This document shows positions 45,312 through 54,237 of a stretch of DNA of 64,000 nucleotides, in pieces. How positions within the stretch are numbered: the stretch's first letter is position 1; each line of letters begins with the position of its first letter. The stretch spans positions 12,679 through 76,678 of the forward strand of contig URUT01000001.1 in NCBI GenBank assembly GCA_900551105.1, read 5' to 3'. The notes under the pieces were generated by a model. That model searched no databases and was not told the DNA's origin. It worked only from the letters and a program-made list of their open reading frames with translations. Both the position numbers and the translations under genes were made by a program. The stretch comes from an uncultured Mycoplasmatota bacterium (GTDB taxonomy: Bacteria > Bacillota_I > Bacilli_A > RF39 > UBA660).

Positions 45312-47015
45312 ATGAAAGAAGAAAAATTTCCAATTATAAAGGCTGGATACATATTTAATAAATTTAATGCTAAAGTAAATATTCCAGTAATATTAAATAA
45401 ACAAGAAGTTGAAATTAAATATCCGTGTAGGCTAGATGCAATGGCTATAAATCCAGCGGCAGTTTGTTATAATGATAGTATGGTTTTTACTCCTGGTGAA
45501 GTAGTAATATCGCTAAAAAAATTTATAAAGGTTAAAATTACTGTAAAAAGTGAAAGTGGAGGACAATTGAATATCTCCAAACGAACAAAAAGAAAAGTTT
45601 TAGTAAAGCATTCTTACTTATTAATGTGTAATGCTTTAAATATCTCTCCTTCTTTGGATATTGATGTTGATGATGATGATATACCAAAACATTGTGGTTT
45701 TGGATCAAGCAGTTCTACAATATCTGCTGTTGCTTCTGCTATTAATGAACTATATTCGTGTCCAATTAATGATAAAGATTTAATTATATATTTAGCATCT
45801 AATCACGGAGAAGAAATCTCTGACAATGATGAAGAAAATTTAAAAGTAGTTCAATGTATTGGTGGTGGTGCTACTAATGGGTTAACTGAAGAAGGCATTA
45901 TAATTATTGCAGGTAAATCAACTGCTATTGCTAAAATGAAATATGAATCAGAAGTGTTAATAGGTTTTCCAAATGACTTTGTTCAAAAAGATGCTAAAGT
46001 ATTAATGGAACTAGAAGAAAAAAATTTATGGAAGTTTAAAAAGACTGGCGAAGAATATGCTGAAAAAATAGCATACGATTTACTACATAAAGCATTACCA
46101 GATATGGCTAATGGTAATATAAAAGAATTAGCTGATGTTGTATTTGATTATAGATTTAATATGGGAAGTAATGAAAATTGTTCATTTGTTTATGACGGGT
46201 TAATGAATATTAGTGATAAAATAAGAAAACTCTATGAAAATAATGACTGTGAATTTTTAGCATTGTCTTCTGTTGGTCCTGCATTCTTTGTATTAGTAAA
46301 GAATGAAAATCAAAAAAAGAAATGTAAAGAATTTATGGAAAAATTAGATTTAAAAGTAATTGAATCATCTGTTTGTAATACCAAATATATAGTTTCTAAA
46401 TTTTCTAATGCACAATGTTTTTGGGAAAAAGAAAATGTTGGAGAGTCATTTAGAACACGAAAGCCATCAAAATATATTACGGATCAAATTGATGCTTTAA
46501 ATGTATCAGATAAAAAGTGTATCGATATAGGATGTGGTGGTGGAAGATATTCCAAATATTTACATCAAATGAAAGCAAATGTATTAGCAATTGATAAATA
46601 TCAAGAGATGTTTGATCATAATTCAAATATAAACTTTGTTCAATGTAAAATGGATAATATTCCTGTGGTTGAAAATTCATATTATTTAGCATTATCTATT
46701 GGAGTAATACATAATGCCATAACAATTGAAGAATATAAAAATTCATTAAAAGAAATTTATAGAATTCTTAATAAAGATGGATATGCGATATTATCGACAT
46801 TTACAAATGATGTTATTACTAGTGATTTGATAAAAACAGGGGAAAATACTTATTTAATTAAAGATAGACCACCAATGGTATTATTGAGTAAAGAACAAAT
46901 ACAAGATTATGTGTCTGAGGTTGGATTTACAATAATTAAAATAGTTGATGAACATATAACTGATGTTGGAAGTGGAGAAAGAAATGTTTATACAGTCCTT
47001 ATTAAAAAACAGTAA
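45312..47015 (+). CDS. GHMP kinase-like / SAM methyltransferase fusion
   Basis: 567 residues. The N-terminal domain (about 1-365) is GHMP-kinase-like, with the phosphate-binding loop HCGFGSSSSTISAVASA (about 127-143), a later CIGGGATNG and a C-terminal LALSSVGPAFF strand. The substrate could be a sugar, a mevalonate-like alcohol or an amino-alcohol; the family does not decide. The C-terminal domain (about 395-567) is a class I methyltransferase with motif I CIDIGCGGGRYSKYL and an ILNKDGYAILSTF strand. The ATG at 45312 follows AAGGTG. It overlaps the next gene by 32 bp. Confidence 0.75.
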   Translation: MKEEKFPIIKAGYIFNKFNAKVNIPVILNKQEVEIKYPCRLDAMAINPAAVCYNDSMVFTPGEVVISLKKFIKVKITVKSESGGQLNISKRTKRKVLVKHSYLLMCNALNISPSLDIDVDDDDIPKHCGFGSSSSTISAVASAINELYSCPINDKDLIIYLASNHGEEISDNDEENLKVVQCIGGGATNGLTEEGIIIIAGKSTAIAKMKYESEVLIGFPNDFVQKDAKVLMELEEKNLWKFKKTGEEYAEKIAYDLLHKALPDMANGNIKELADVVFDYRFNMGSNENCSFVYDGLMNISDKIRKLYENNDCEFLALSSVGPAFFVLVKNENQKKKCKEFMEKLDLKVIESSVCNTKYIVSKFSNAQCFWEKENVGESFRTRKPSKYITDQIDALNVSDKKCIDIGCGGGRYSKYLHQMKANVLAIDKYQEMFDHNSNINFVQCKMDNIPVVENSYYLALSIGVIHNAITIEEYKNSLKEIYRILNKDGYAILSTFTNDVITSDLIKTGENTYLIKDRPPMVLLSKEQIQDYVSEVGFTIIKIVDEHITDVGSGERNVYTVLIKKQ

Positions 47016-48069
47016 TTATGTTGTTTCTAAAAGAAACTTTCTATCAGATTATTCAAGAATTGAATCTAAAAAAATAGATATGACATTGTCTGGAAAATTT
47101 TTATCTAGTTATGGTAAATTAAAAATAAATCCAAAGGAATTTGACAAATATCCATCACACGATGAGATTAATAAGTTAGAGCAAGAAATTAAAAATCACG
47201 AAAATATACAACAAGAAATAATTTTAGGTGCAGGAGCAAATGGCATTTTACAAAATATCATAAAACTGTTTTTTGTTAAAAGAGGAAATTTGGTTACACC
47301 ATTTTATACATTTAATCAAGTTGAGTTTGGAGTTACATCTTTTAATGGTAAAACATATAGAGTTTTTACTGATAATTATAAAATTAATTTTAATAAAATG
47401 AAAAAAGCTATTAATAGAAAAACGAGAATGGTTTATATTTGTAATCCTAACAATCCAACTGGTCTATATGAAAATTGTGAAAATATTATAAATTTTGCCA
47501 AAAGTATAAATGTTCCTGTTGTCGTTGATGAGTCTGGAATAGAATTTACAAATAAAAAAAGTTTATTGAGTTATAAAAATATTCCTAAAAATTTATTAAT
47601 TGTAAGATCATTTTCTAAAGCCTATGGTATTGCAAATTTTAGACTTGGTTATCTTGTGTGTAACCCCGAATTTAAGCAAAGTTATCTTGAAAATATAACG
47701 ACAAACGAATTTTCTGGGTTGTCTTGTATAGTTGCGAACGAGTTGTTGAAAAATGGAAAAGAAAATATAACGAATAATATTAAATCTATAACCAAAGAGA
47801 AAAAAGTAATAATTAAAAAACTTGATAAAATAGGAATTAAATGTATTTTAAGTGATTCAAACACTATAATGACAGACAGCGTTTTTAAAAACGAATTTTT
47901 AAAACTACTTGAACAAAATAATATATCAGTTGTTCCAGTATATGATGAAAATAATAAATTGCATATAAGAATTGCAATTCAAGATGAAATTACAAATAAA
48001 AAGTTTGTAGATATTTTAGTAAAAATAATGAACGAATATCAAGTATTAGAAGATGGAGGTAAAAAATGA
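46984..48069 (+). CDS. PLP-dependent aminotransferase/decarboxylase (HisC/CobD-like)
   Basis: 361 residues. Fold type I PLP enzyme: VYICNPNNPTG, VVVDESGIEF and the PLP-lysine motif RSFSKAYGIANFRLGYLV (Lys about 212). Family members include histidinol-phosphate aminotransferase and threonine-phosphate decarboxylase. A kinase next to a CobD-like enzyme recalls the PduX/CobD pair that makes aminopropanol phosphate, but this is only an analogy. The ATG at 46984 has GGAGAAA upstream; a TTG at 46963 is possible. It overlaps the next gene by 4 bp. Confidence 0.82.
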   Translation: MFIQSLLKNSNYVVSKRNFLSDYSRIESKKIDMTLSGKFLSSYGKLKINPKEFDKYPSHDEINKLEQEIKNHENIQQEIILGAGANGILQNIIKLFFVKRGNLVTPFYTFNQVEFGVTSFNGKTYRVFTDNYKINFNKMKKAINRKTRMVYICNPNNPTGLYENCENIINFAKSINVPVVVDESGIEFTNKKSLLSYKNIPKNLLIVRSFSKAYGIANFRLGYLVCNPEFKQSYLENITTNEFSGLSCIVANELLKNGKENITNNIKSITKEKKVIIKKLDKIGIKCILSDSNTIMTDSVFKNEFLKLLEQNNISVVPVYDENNKLHIRIAIQDEITNKKFVDILVKIMNEYQVLEDGGKK

Positions 48070-49235
48070 AAATATCGTTAGCAACAAATTTTGATAATAA
48101 ATTAATTGATCAAATTAAAGATTATCCTGTGTATGAAGTTTATGGAAAAATGAAACACGATTATATTGGTGGAGGAAGACCAGATAACACTTTGTCCAAT
48201 ATAGATAAAGAATTATTTGAATCTCACATTAAAAAGGTAAGAGAAGCAGGTATTAGATTTAATTATTTACTGAATGGTAGTTGTTTATCCAATAATGAGC
48301 AAGATCCAGCGTGGCAATCTGAATTCAAAAGGTTTTTAGAATATTTAAAAGATATAGGCGTTAATGCTTTGACAATAACTAATCCGTACATTTTAATGTT
48401 TGTAAAAAAATATTTTAAAGAAGATTTTAAAGTTAGGGTTTCCACATTTGCTTGTATTGACTCTTACACAAAAGCAAAATACTGGGAAGATCTTGGTGCA
48501 GATTACTTATGTGTAGATTTTGTAAAAGTAAATAGAGATTTTAAGACACTAAAATATATGGTTGATAATTTAAAAACAGCTAAAATAGAGATTTTAGTAA
48601 CAAATAGTTGTTTAAAAAATTGCCCTATGATATATACACATACAACTGGCTTATCTCACGCTTCGAATAAAGATAAAAATAGTAATTCTTATGAAGATTG
48701 GAGTTTGTTTTATTGTCAAAAAAAAGAATTAGAAAATATTGAAGAATATATTAGATCACCGTGGGTTAGACCTGAGGATATTAAATTTTACGAAAATATT
48801 GGTATAGAACATTTTAAAATTACTGAAAGAGGTTTTCCAACTGAGGAATTGGTGAAAAGAGTGAAAGCCTATACTGATAGAAAATATGAAGGTAATTTGT
48901 TAGATTTAATACAAGGACACGGCGTAGTAGCAAAAGATGATTTGAAATTACAAAGGCAAAGTGTTAATAGTAGAAAAGAAATATATGAAGAAATTAGACG
49001 AGTTAGAGGATTAGGAAGACAAAGAGAATGTGAGAGACATATATATATTGATAATAAAAAACTTGATAATTTTATAACATTCTTTATAGATAATAAGTGT
49101 ACAGGCAATTGTAACTCGTGTGGATATTGTAATATGATTGCTAAAAATGTAATTACTAAAAACAAAGAAGTATGTGATTATTTATTGGAATTATATAACA
49201 AATATGATGAAGTAAAGATGGATGTAAATGAGTAA
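48066..49235 (+). CDS. U32 peptidase-like protein
   Basis: 389 residues resembling the U32 (UbiU/UbiV/TrhP/RlhA) family: FNYLLNGSCLSN, a TIM-barrel-like core with ALTITNPYILMFVKK and TFACIDSYTKAKYWEDLGADYLCVDF, and conserved cysteines in SCLKNCPM, FYCQKK and the C-terminal CTGNCNSCGYCN, which suggest an Fe-S cluster. Studied relatives perform oxygen-independent hydroxylation rather than proteolysis. GGAGGT precedes the ATG. It is coupled to both neighbours by overlaps. Confidence 0.7.
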   Translation: MKISLATNFDNKLIDQIKDYPVYEVYGKMKHDYIGGGRPDNTLSNIDKELFESHIKKVREAGIRFNYLLNGSCLSNNEQDPAWQSEFKRFLEYLKDIGVNALTITNPYILMFVKKYFKEDFKVRVSTFACIDSYTKAKYWEDLGADYLCVDFVKVNRDFKTLKYMVDNLKTAKIEILVTNSCLKNCPMIYTHTTGLSHASNKDKNSNSYEDWSLFYCQKKELENIEEYIRSPWVRPEDIKFYENIGIEHFKITERGFPTEELVKRVKAYTDRKYEGNLLDLIQGHGVVAKDDLKLQRQSVNSRKEIYEEIRRVRGLGRQRECERHIYIDNKKLDNFITFFIDNKCTGNCNSCGYCNMIAKNVITKNKEVCDYLLELYNKYDEVKMDVNE

Positions 49236-49815
49236 GATTGGGATTGATATAGCGGATACTATTATAGATGTTTGGCCTTCTTTAATAAAAAAAGCAAAAC
49301 AATTCAACCTAGAACATTCAAATAATAAACCAAGTGAGGAAAAACATTTATATTTGCCAGAAGATATATATGGCTGGTCTAAAGAGGAAAAGGAAGAATT
49401 TTGGGAGTGTTATGGACAAGAAATAACATTTTCATCACCAGTAAAAAAGGGAGTAGTTGATACTTTACAATATTTTAAAGAATTGGGATATTTAATATAT
49501 TTTATTACTGCAAAGACAGAAGATACATATGCTGATTTGGAAAAGAAAATTATAGAATTGTTAGTGAAAAATAATTTGCCTTATGACAAAATATTTATGC
49601 AAGTTAGTAATAAAGGAAAATTTTGTTTTGAAAATGGAATTGAATATTTAATAGATGATTCTTTTGATAATTGTTCAAAAGCTAATCAGTATGGAATAAA
49701 GAGTCTATTGATGACTAACGAATACAATATTGACAGAGTACTATACGACAATATGTATAGAATCAATGAATTTTCGGAAGCAAAAAAATATATTAAAAAA
49801 AATAGGAGGTTTTAG
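49228..49815 (+). CDS. HAD-superfamily nucleotidase-like protein
   Basis: 195 residues with IGIDIADTIIDV as motif I (DxA, an unusual second position), YFITAKTED as motif II and YLIDDSFDNC as motif IV. It is related in layout to the NT5C-like protein at 28389 and probably removes a phosphate from a nucleotide or an intermediate of the operon. In most HAD phosphatases the residue two after the nucleophile is Asp; here it is Ala, which could slow or change the reaction. Confidence 0.7.
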   Translation: MSKIGIDIADTIIDVWPSLIKKAKQFNLEHSNNKPSEEKHLYLPEDIYGWSKEEKEEFWECYGQEITFSSPVKKGVVDTLQYFKELGYLIYFITAKTEDTYADLEKKIIELLVKNNLPYDKIFMQVSNKGKFCFENGIEYLIDDSFDNCSKANQYGIKSLLMTNEYNIDRVLYDNMYRINEFSEAKKYIKKNRRF

Positions 49816-50417
49816 TGAAAAAAGTATTGTTTTTGGTTGGACCACACGCAAGTGGAAAAACATACTCATCAAGAGAGTATATTGCAAAAAATAAAAATAT
49901 TGGAATGATTGATACTGGACCAATTATGAGAAGAATACATAAAGAAATGGATCCAGATACTTCAATGGGAGATTGGGTAAAAAAATTAGAAGTTCAGTAT
50001 GGAAAGGATATTACTTCTCAATTGATTTCAAATGAAATAGGTAAAATAATGTCTAATGATGAGTGCGATAAATTTATCTTAATTGGATTTAGAACATTAG
50101 AAGGAATAGCATTTACTATTCAACATTTGAATATAGAAGATTTTAGTATTTTATATGTAGATGCAACGCAAGAATTATTATATAAAAATTATTTAGCAAG
50201 AGAGAAGAAAAATATTTCATTTGAAGATTTTAAAAACTATTTACAAAATGAGTTAAATAGTGGGCTTACAAAATTAAGGGAAATGGCATTAGATGGTGAT
50301 ATGGTTGATTATTATTATCGTTTCAGTAATAATGATAGTTTTGAAGAAAAAATAGATAGCCATTTAACTAATTGTGAGATAAAAAAATTAAGAAAGGAGC
50401 CTAAAAATGGAAAATAA
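49815..50417 (+). CDS. P-loop kinase (nucleotide kinase-like)
   Basis: 200 residues. Walker A GPHASGKT at about 8-15, then an AAA-like/adenylate-kinase-like layout with IDTGPIMRRIHKEM, IGFRTLEG and a lid-like YLAREKKNISFEDF. It looks like a small-molecule or (deoxy)nucleoside monophosphate kinase, as found in phage nucleotide-modification clusters. GTG start with TAGGAGG. Overlaps the next gene by 11 bp. Confidence 0.65.
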   Translation: MKKVLFLVGPHASGKTYSSREYIAKNKNIGMIDTGPIMRRIHKEMDPDTSMGDWVKKLEVQYGKDITSQLISNEIGKIMSNDECDKFILIGFRTLEGIAFTIQHLNIEDFSILYVDATQELLYKNYLAREKKNISFEDFKNYLQNELNSGLTKLREMALDGDMVDYYYRFSNNDSFEEKIDSHLTNCEIKKLRKEPKNGK

Positions 50418-51000
50418 TTATATTTGGCCTATTGAACCACAATATAAAGTCTTGGAACACGACAGATATGGTTTAAGGCCAGTGCATATGATACTTGGAA
50501 AACCTAGATTTCATTCTGGATTTGATATTACTGCACAAACTCTTACCCCAGTAAAAGCATCAATTGAAGGAATTGTTGTATCAGCAGGTTTAGACGAAAA
50601 GATTATATCTGGAAGTGCAAAATGGAATGAAAGATATGGCAACAAGGTTGAAATATTGGATAGAAATGGTAGAAGACTAGTCTATGCACATTTAAGAGAA
50701 GTTTTAGTTCAACTTGGTCAGCAAATAGAACAAAGCCAAATAATTGGTTTAAGTGGTTGCTCTGGTGGTTCAAGAATACCTCATTTACATTTTGAAGTAA
50801 GAAAATTTGATACTAGTCATTCTGGAGAAGAAAATACTATTAATCCATTGGAGATATTACCATACTATGATTTGGAAAATTTAGCAAAACACTTTGATGA
50901 AGAACCCTATGCAGAAGTATGGGAAAAATTTCTAGAAAATCCGTGGGGAATGACTGATAACGATATTCCTTATGCAAATTGCAGAAAATTAATAAGATAA
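50407..51000 (+). CDS. M23-family metallopeptidase-like protein without signal peptide
   Basis: 197 residues. LytM/M23 fold: zinc ligands in RFHSGFD (H and D) and HLHFEV, with GYRLVYAHL-like RLVYAHLREV and GQQIEQSQIIGLSGCSGG. M23 enzymes normally cut peptidoglycan outside the cell, but this one starts directly with MENNYIWPIEPQYKV and has no signal peptide or TM segment. A role on a cytoplasmic peptide or biosynthetic intermediate is therefore possible. It has a strong RBS (AAGGAG) and is embedded in the operon. Confidence 0.75.
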   Translation: MENNYIWPIEPQYKVLEHDRYGLRPVHMILGKPRFHSGFDITAQTLTPVKASIEGIVVSAGLDEKIISGSAKWNERYGNKVEILDRNGRRLVYAHLREVLVQLGQQIEQSQIIGLSGCSGGSRIPHLHFEVRKFDTSHSGEENTINPLEILPYYDLENLAKHFDEEPYAEVWEKFLENPWGMTDNDIPYANCRKLIR

Positions 51001-51038
51001 TAAAAATATATGGTATAATAGAGTTGGAGGATGATAAA

Positions 51039-51617
51039 ATGGAAAAACCAATATATTTAACTGGTAATAAGGGGAAATTTGAGGAGGCACAACATATTTT
51101 TAAAGATATGTATGGATTTGATATCGAGATTAAAAATCCTGATTTTGAAATCATTGAAATACAAGCAAAAAGTTGCAAAGAAGTAGTTGCATTTAGTGTA
51201 AAATATGCTTGTGAAAAATTAGGCAGACCTTGTATTAAATCAGATTCTGGTTTATATATAGATGCTTTAGGAGGCCTACCTGGTCCTTATAATGCATATT
51301 TTGACAAGCAAATTGGTGTTGATAAGTTCTTGGAATTATTCAAAAACGAAACTAATAGAAAGGCAAGATTAGAAGATTGTTTTGCTTATTGTGAGCCAGG
51401 ACAAGAACCTGTTATATTTACTGGTGGTGGAACTGGTACAATAGCAACAGAAGCAAGAGGTAATTTGGGAAGATGGCACGATAAGTTTTATATTCCAGAT
51501 GGGGAAACAGAAACATTAAGCGAATTAAGAGAAAAAGATAGAGATTATGAAGCAAAATTTTGGGGTACTGCTAAATATGATTTTGCTGAATGGTTTAAAA
51601 ACAATAAAATGCAATAA
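51039..51617 (+). CDS. Ham1/RdgB-like NTP pyrophosphatase
   Basis: 192 residues. TGNKGKFEEA is the ITPase entry motif, followed by SDSGLYIDALGGLPGPYNAYF and FTGGGTGTI. RdgB enzymes hydrolyse non-canonical NTPs such as ITP or XTP to NMP. Inside this operon it could act on a modified nucleotide or protect the cell from one. ATG at 51039 with GGAGG upstream. A TATAAT at about 51014 may give an internal promoter. Confidence 0.82.
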   Translation: MEKPIYLTGNKGKFEEAQHIFKDMYGFDIEIKNPDFEIIEIQAKSCKEVVAFSVKYACEKLGRPCIKSDSGLYIDALGGLPGPYNAYFDKQIGVDKFLELFKNETNRKARLEDCFAYCEPGQEPVIFTGGGTGTIATEARGNLGRWHDKFYIPDGETETLSELREKDRDYEAKFWGTAKYDFAEWFKNNKMQ

Positions 51618-51638
51618 AAAATTTTGATAGGGGGTCAA

Positions 51639-52364
51639 ATGATGAAAAAGGTTACAATCATTGCGGGACCGTGTGCAGTTGAATCTGAGGAACAAATAGT
51701 TAGGATTGCCATAAAACTAAAACAAATTGGTGTTGATTATTTAAGAGGCGGTGCATTTAAACCACGAACTAACCCAGACAGTTTTCAAGGATTGGGAGAT
51801 TTGGGAATAGAATATCTTTTAAAAGCTAAAGAAATAACTGGCTTACCAATTGTTACCGAATTAATGACAATAGAACAGGTAAGAAAATATGCAGATAAAA
51901 TTGATATTATACAAATTGGTAGTAGAAATATGTATAATTATGAATTATTAAAAGAATTAAGCCATTATTCAAAACCTGTATTATTAAAAAGAGGTTTAAG
52001 TGCCACATATAGTGAATGGATTAATGCTGCAAAATATATAAATAATGAAGACAAGGTTATTTTATGTGAAAGGGGAATAAGAAGTTTTGACACAACAACA
52101 AGAAATGTCCTAGATATTCAAGCAGTTCCGTATATTAAAAATAACACAAAGCATAAAATTTTTGTTGATCCTAGTCACGCTTCTGGGAATCGTTATATGA
52201 TTGAACCTATGTCATTGGCATCTGTTGTTGCTGGTTGTGATGGATTAATAATTGAAGTTCACGATAAACCAGATGAATCATTGTGTGATAAAAATCAAGC
52301 AATAAATGTTGAAACATTACAGACAATAATAGATAAAGTAAAAAAATTACAGGGGGATGAATAA
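51639..52364 (+). CDS. DAHP synthase (AroF/KdsA type)
   Basis: 241 residues. 3-deoxy-7-phosphoheptulonate synthase of the short AroF-like class: IAGPCAVESEEQ, YLRGGAFKPRTNPDSFQGLG, PIVTELM, IGSRNMYNYELL, PVLLKRG, CERGIRSFDTTTRNVLDI and VDPSHASGNR. It condenses PEP with erythrose-4-phosphate, or a related sugar phosphate, and so brings in shikimate-type carbon. No other shikimate gene is present in the operon. AGGGGG precedes the ATG at 51639. Confidence 0.88.
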   Translation: MMKKVTIIAGPCAVESEEQIVRIAIKLKQIGVDYLRGGAFKPRTNPDSFQGLGDLGIEYLLKAKEITGLPIVTELMTIEQVRKYADKIDIIQIGSRNMYNYELLKELSHYSKPVLLKRGLSATYSEWINAAKYINNEDKVILCERGIRSFDTTTRNVLDIQAVPYIKNNTKHKIFVDPSHASGNRYMIEPMSLASVVAGCDGLIIEVHDKPDESLCDKNQAINVETLQTIIDKVKKLQGDE

Positions 52365-53077
52365 TGGAAAAGAAAAAAGTAAAAAATAAGTTTGACTTAT
52401 ATTCTGAGGATGAAAGAATAAACTCATTATTATTAAATTTGAAATCTAAACCTAAAATATATTCAAGAATTATTACTTCATTAAGTTTGTTAGGAAAATT
52501 TAGCAAAAAGACCGATGTAGAATTATTTGATATTATAAGTGATGATGAGAATGAAAAGATTTTATTATGTTGTACTGATGAAGAAAACAATATGTTTCTA
52601 TTTTATGCAGATTCAACAGACAGAAAAGACTGGTTAAAAATTACAAAAATATCAAATGATGATGAAAAAACTTATGATATTTCATTGGCAAAAAAGTTTT
52701 TGTTAACATCAGAAAATATAGGATATACAAGGACAAGTCAAGAATATGGATTTAAATTCGGAAGATTAATTACAGATGATTATAGTTTTTATAGTTTATT
52801 TTTAAGAGATGATGTTGGTTATCAAATCGAAGGTAACTTTAATGAAAACTTATCCGAGGAGTTATTATCAGTATTAAATAAGTTTGATAAAATGCCAAGT
52901 TTAATGGAATATACTACTATATTTGAACGACTACTTGATGAAAAAAGTTGTAAATTTTCACAACTACAAATTTCAGCATATAAAAATTTTGCAAGAGTGG
53001 GTTTAATAAACTTAGGTGATGATAATAGTTTGTCAAATGATAAAAAACCAATATTACACAGAACTAAAAAGCAATGA
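52364..53077 (+). CDS. Unknown protein at the end of the biosynthetic operon
   Basis: 237 residues, acidic, soluble. Starts on the last base of the DAHP synthase stop, so it is in the same operon. No motif is recognised; the centre (IISDDENEKILLCCTDEENNMFLFYADSTDRKDW) looks like a beta-sheet sensor domain and the C-terminus is Lys-rich. It could be a self-protection or regulatory protein, but there is no evidence for either. Confidence 0.65.
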   Translation: MEKKKVKNKFDLYSEDERINSLLLNLKSKPKIYSRIITSLSLLGKFSKKTDVELFDIISDDENEKILLCCTDEENNMFLFYADSTDRKDWLKITKISNDDEKTYDISLAKKFLLTSENIGYTRTSQEYGFKFGRLITDDYSFYSLFLRDDVGYQIEGNFNENLSEELLSVLNKFDKMPSLMEYTTIFERLLDEKSCKFSQLQISAYKNFARVGLINLGDDNSLSNDKKPILHRTKKQ

Positions 53078-53099
53078 AAATATTTAGTCATTGCTTTTT
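53066..53099. terminator. Bidirectional terminator
   Basis: AAAAAGCAATGA/TCATTGCTTTTT, 10-nt loop, between the convergent operon end and XRE regulator. Confidence 0.85.
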
Positions 53100-53518
53100 A
53101 TAATTTCATCAATAGATGAATTGTATTTTTTTGCTATTTGATATATAAAAGATGTTTGTATTAGTATTTGTCCAGTTTCATATACTGAATAACTTGATGA
53201 AGCGATATTTAACATATTAAATATATCTCTCTGTTTTAAATTATTATCAATTCTCAATTTCCTTAAATTTTTTGCAACTCTATTCAAATCAATTGAGTCA
53301 CCAGAGTAAATATAATTATTTTTTTTAGATAAACCAGTTATATAATCAATACTTATTTTATAGTAATTACTCAATTCATAAAGTTTTCTTAAAGGAATAG
53401 TGTCTTTCCCTGTTTCCCATCCAGAATATGTGCTTCTGTCAACTTTCAATTCATTTGCTATTTGCCATTGTTTTAATTCTTTATTTTCCCTTATTTCTTT
53501 CATTTTTTCGAATTTCAT
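53084..53518 (-). CDS. Double XRE-type HTH repressor 1
   Basis: 144 residues made of two Xre helix-turn-helix domains: about 5-62 (KQWQIANELKVDRSTYSGWETGKD) and about 78-138 (KQRDIFNMLNIASSSYSVYETGQ). It has no other domain. Divergent from the gene at 53634, whose promoter region holds a TTCCCA/TGGGAA dyad likely to be its operator. Paralogue of the protein at 54680. Confidence 0.85.
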   Translation of the reverse strand: MKFEKMKEIRENKELKQWQIANELKVDRSTYSGWETGKDTIPLRKLYELSNYYKISIDYITGLSKKNNYIYSGDSIDLNRVAKNLRKLRIDNNLKQRDIFNMLNIASSSYSVYETGQILIQTSFIYQIAKKYNSSIDEIIKSND

Positions 53519-53540
53519 ATTACCACCTTCTCAATTAATT

Positions 53541-53559
53541 TTCCCATTATTTGTGGGAA
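53541..53559. promoter_or_regulatory. Candidate operator TTCCCA-N7-TGGGAA
   Basis: Perfect 6-bp inverted repeat in the divergent region; a half site TGGGGAA lies near 53573. Confidence 0.55.
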
Positions 53560-53587
53560 TATTTGAATTTGGTGGGGAATATCGAGA

Positions 53588-53605
53588 AAAATGTGATATA
53601 ATAGT
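53588..53605 (+). promoter_or_regulatory. Extended -10 promoter core, cassette 1
   Basis: AAAATGTGATATAATAGT with TATAAT at 53597-53602. The identical 18 bases occur at 55186-55203. The -35 region is poor. Confidence 0.65.
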
Positions 53606-53633
53606 TATAGCAGTACAATAACGGAGGAAATTT

Positions 53634-54209
53634 ATGAAGAAAAAAGAAGAAATGAAGAGAGATGTCAATAAACTTCAAGATGATGATTTGATTGAAAAAG
53701 TAATAAATTTATGTATTTGGCATCAAATTGAAGATTCTAATGGTTGGATAAGAATATTAGAGAGTCAATTAGAAATCTTCAAAGAATATCGAAAACAATT
53801 ACTTGAACAATTGGATGATTGTATTTTTAAGTCACAAAAAAACAAAGTAAAAAAGGAAATAGAAGAAATTGATGAAAAAATATCAAATCAATATAACAAA
53901 ATTAAAGAAGAAGTAGGTATGCTTAATAAGTTAAAAACTGCAATTATAAGTAAAGAAAATAAAGTGGAACTATTATCTGATGATGTTTTTAGTTATTATG
54001 ATTTATTAACCTTTTTGAAAAATGGTATAATTTTTAAAAAAGTTATTGTTCATAAATTTGGAGCAGATATAACATATATCTATGACAATGAGGGAAATTA
54101 TGTACTTGAAAATAAAGATGATGAATCTCCGCAATTTGCAACATATTTGAGTGAAAATAGCAGTGATAATACTAAATTTGAAAGAAATATTACTGTAATA
54201 GAAGAATAG
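53634..54209 (+). CDS. Coiled-coil protein of cassette 1
   Basis: 191 residues. N-terminal two-thirds is a long charged coiled coil (SQLEIFKEYRKQLLEQLDD...KEIEEIDEKISNQYNKIKEEVGMLNKL). A small beta-rich C-terminal part contains YIYDNEGNYVLENKDD. No known family. GGAGG RBS. The next gene encodes a membrane protein and the two are probably co-expressed. Confidence 0.7.
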   Translation: MKKKEEMKRDVNKLQDDDLIEKVINLCIWHQIEDSNGWIRILESQLEIFKEYRKQLLEQLDDCIFKSQKNKVKKEIEEIDEKISNQYNKIKEEVGMLNKLKTAIISKENKVELLSDDVFSYYDLLTFLKNGIIFKKVIVHKFGADITYIYDNEGNYVLENKDDESPQFATYLSENSSDNTKFERNITVIEE

Positions 54210-54237
54210 TTTATTTGAGAATAAAAAGGAGTAAGTT

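Noticed and set aside
48869..49165. Minus-strand open frame inside the U32-like gene
   Set aside because: Leu/Ser-rich shadow of a well-supported gene with overlapping, coupled neighbours.
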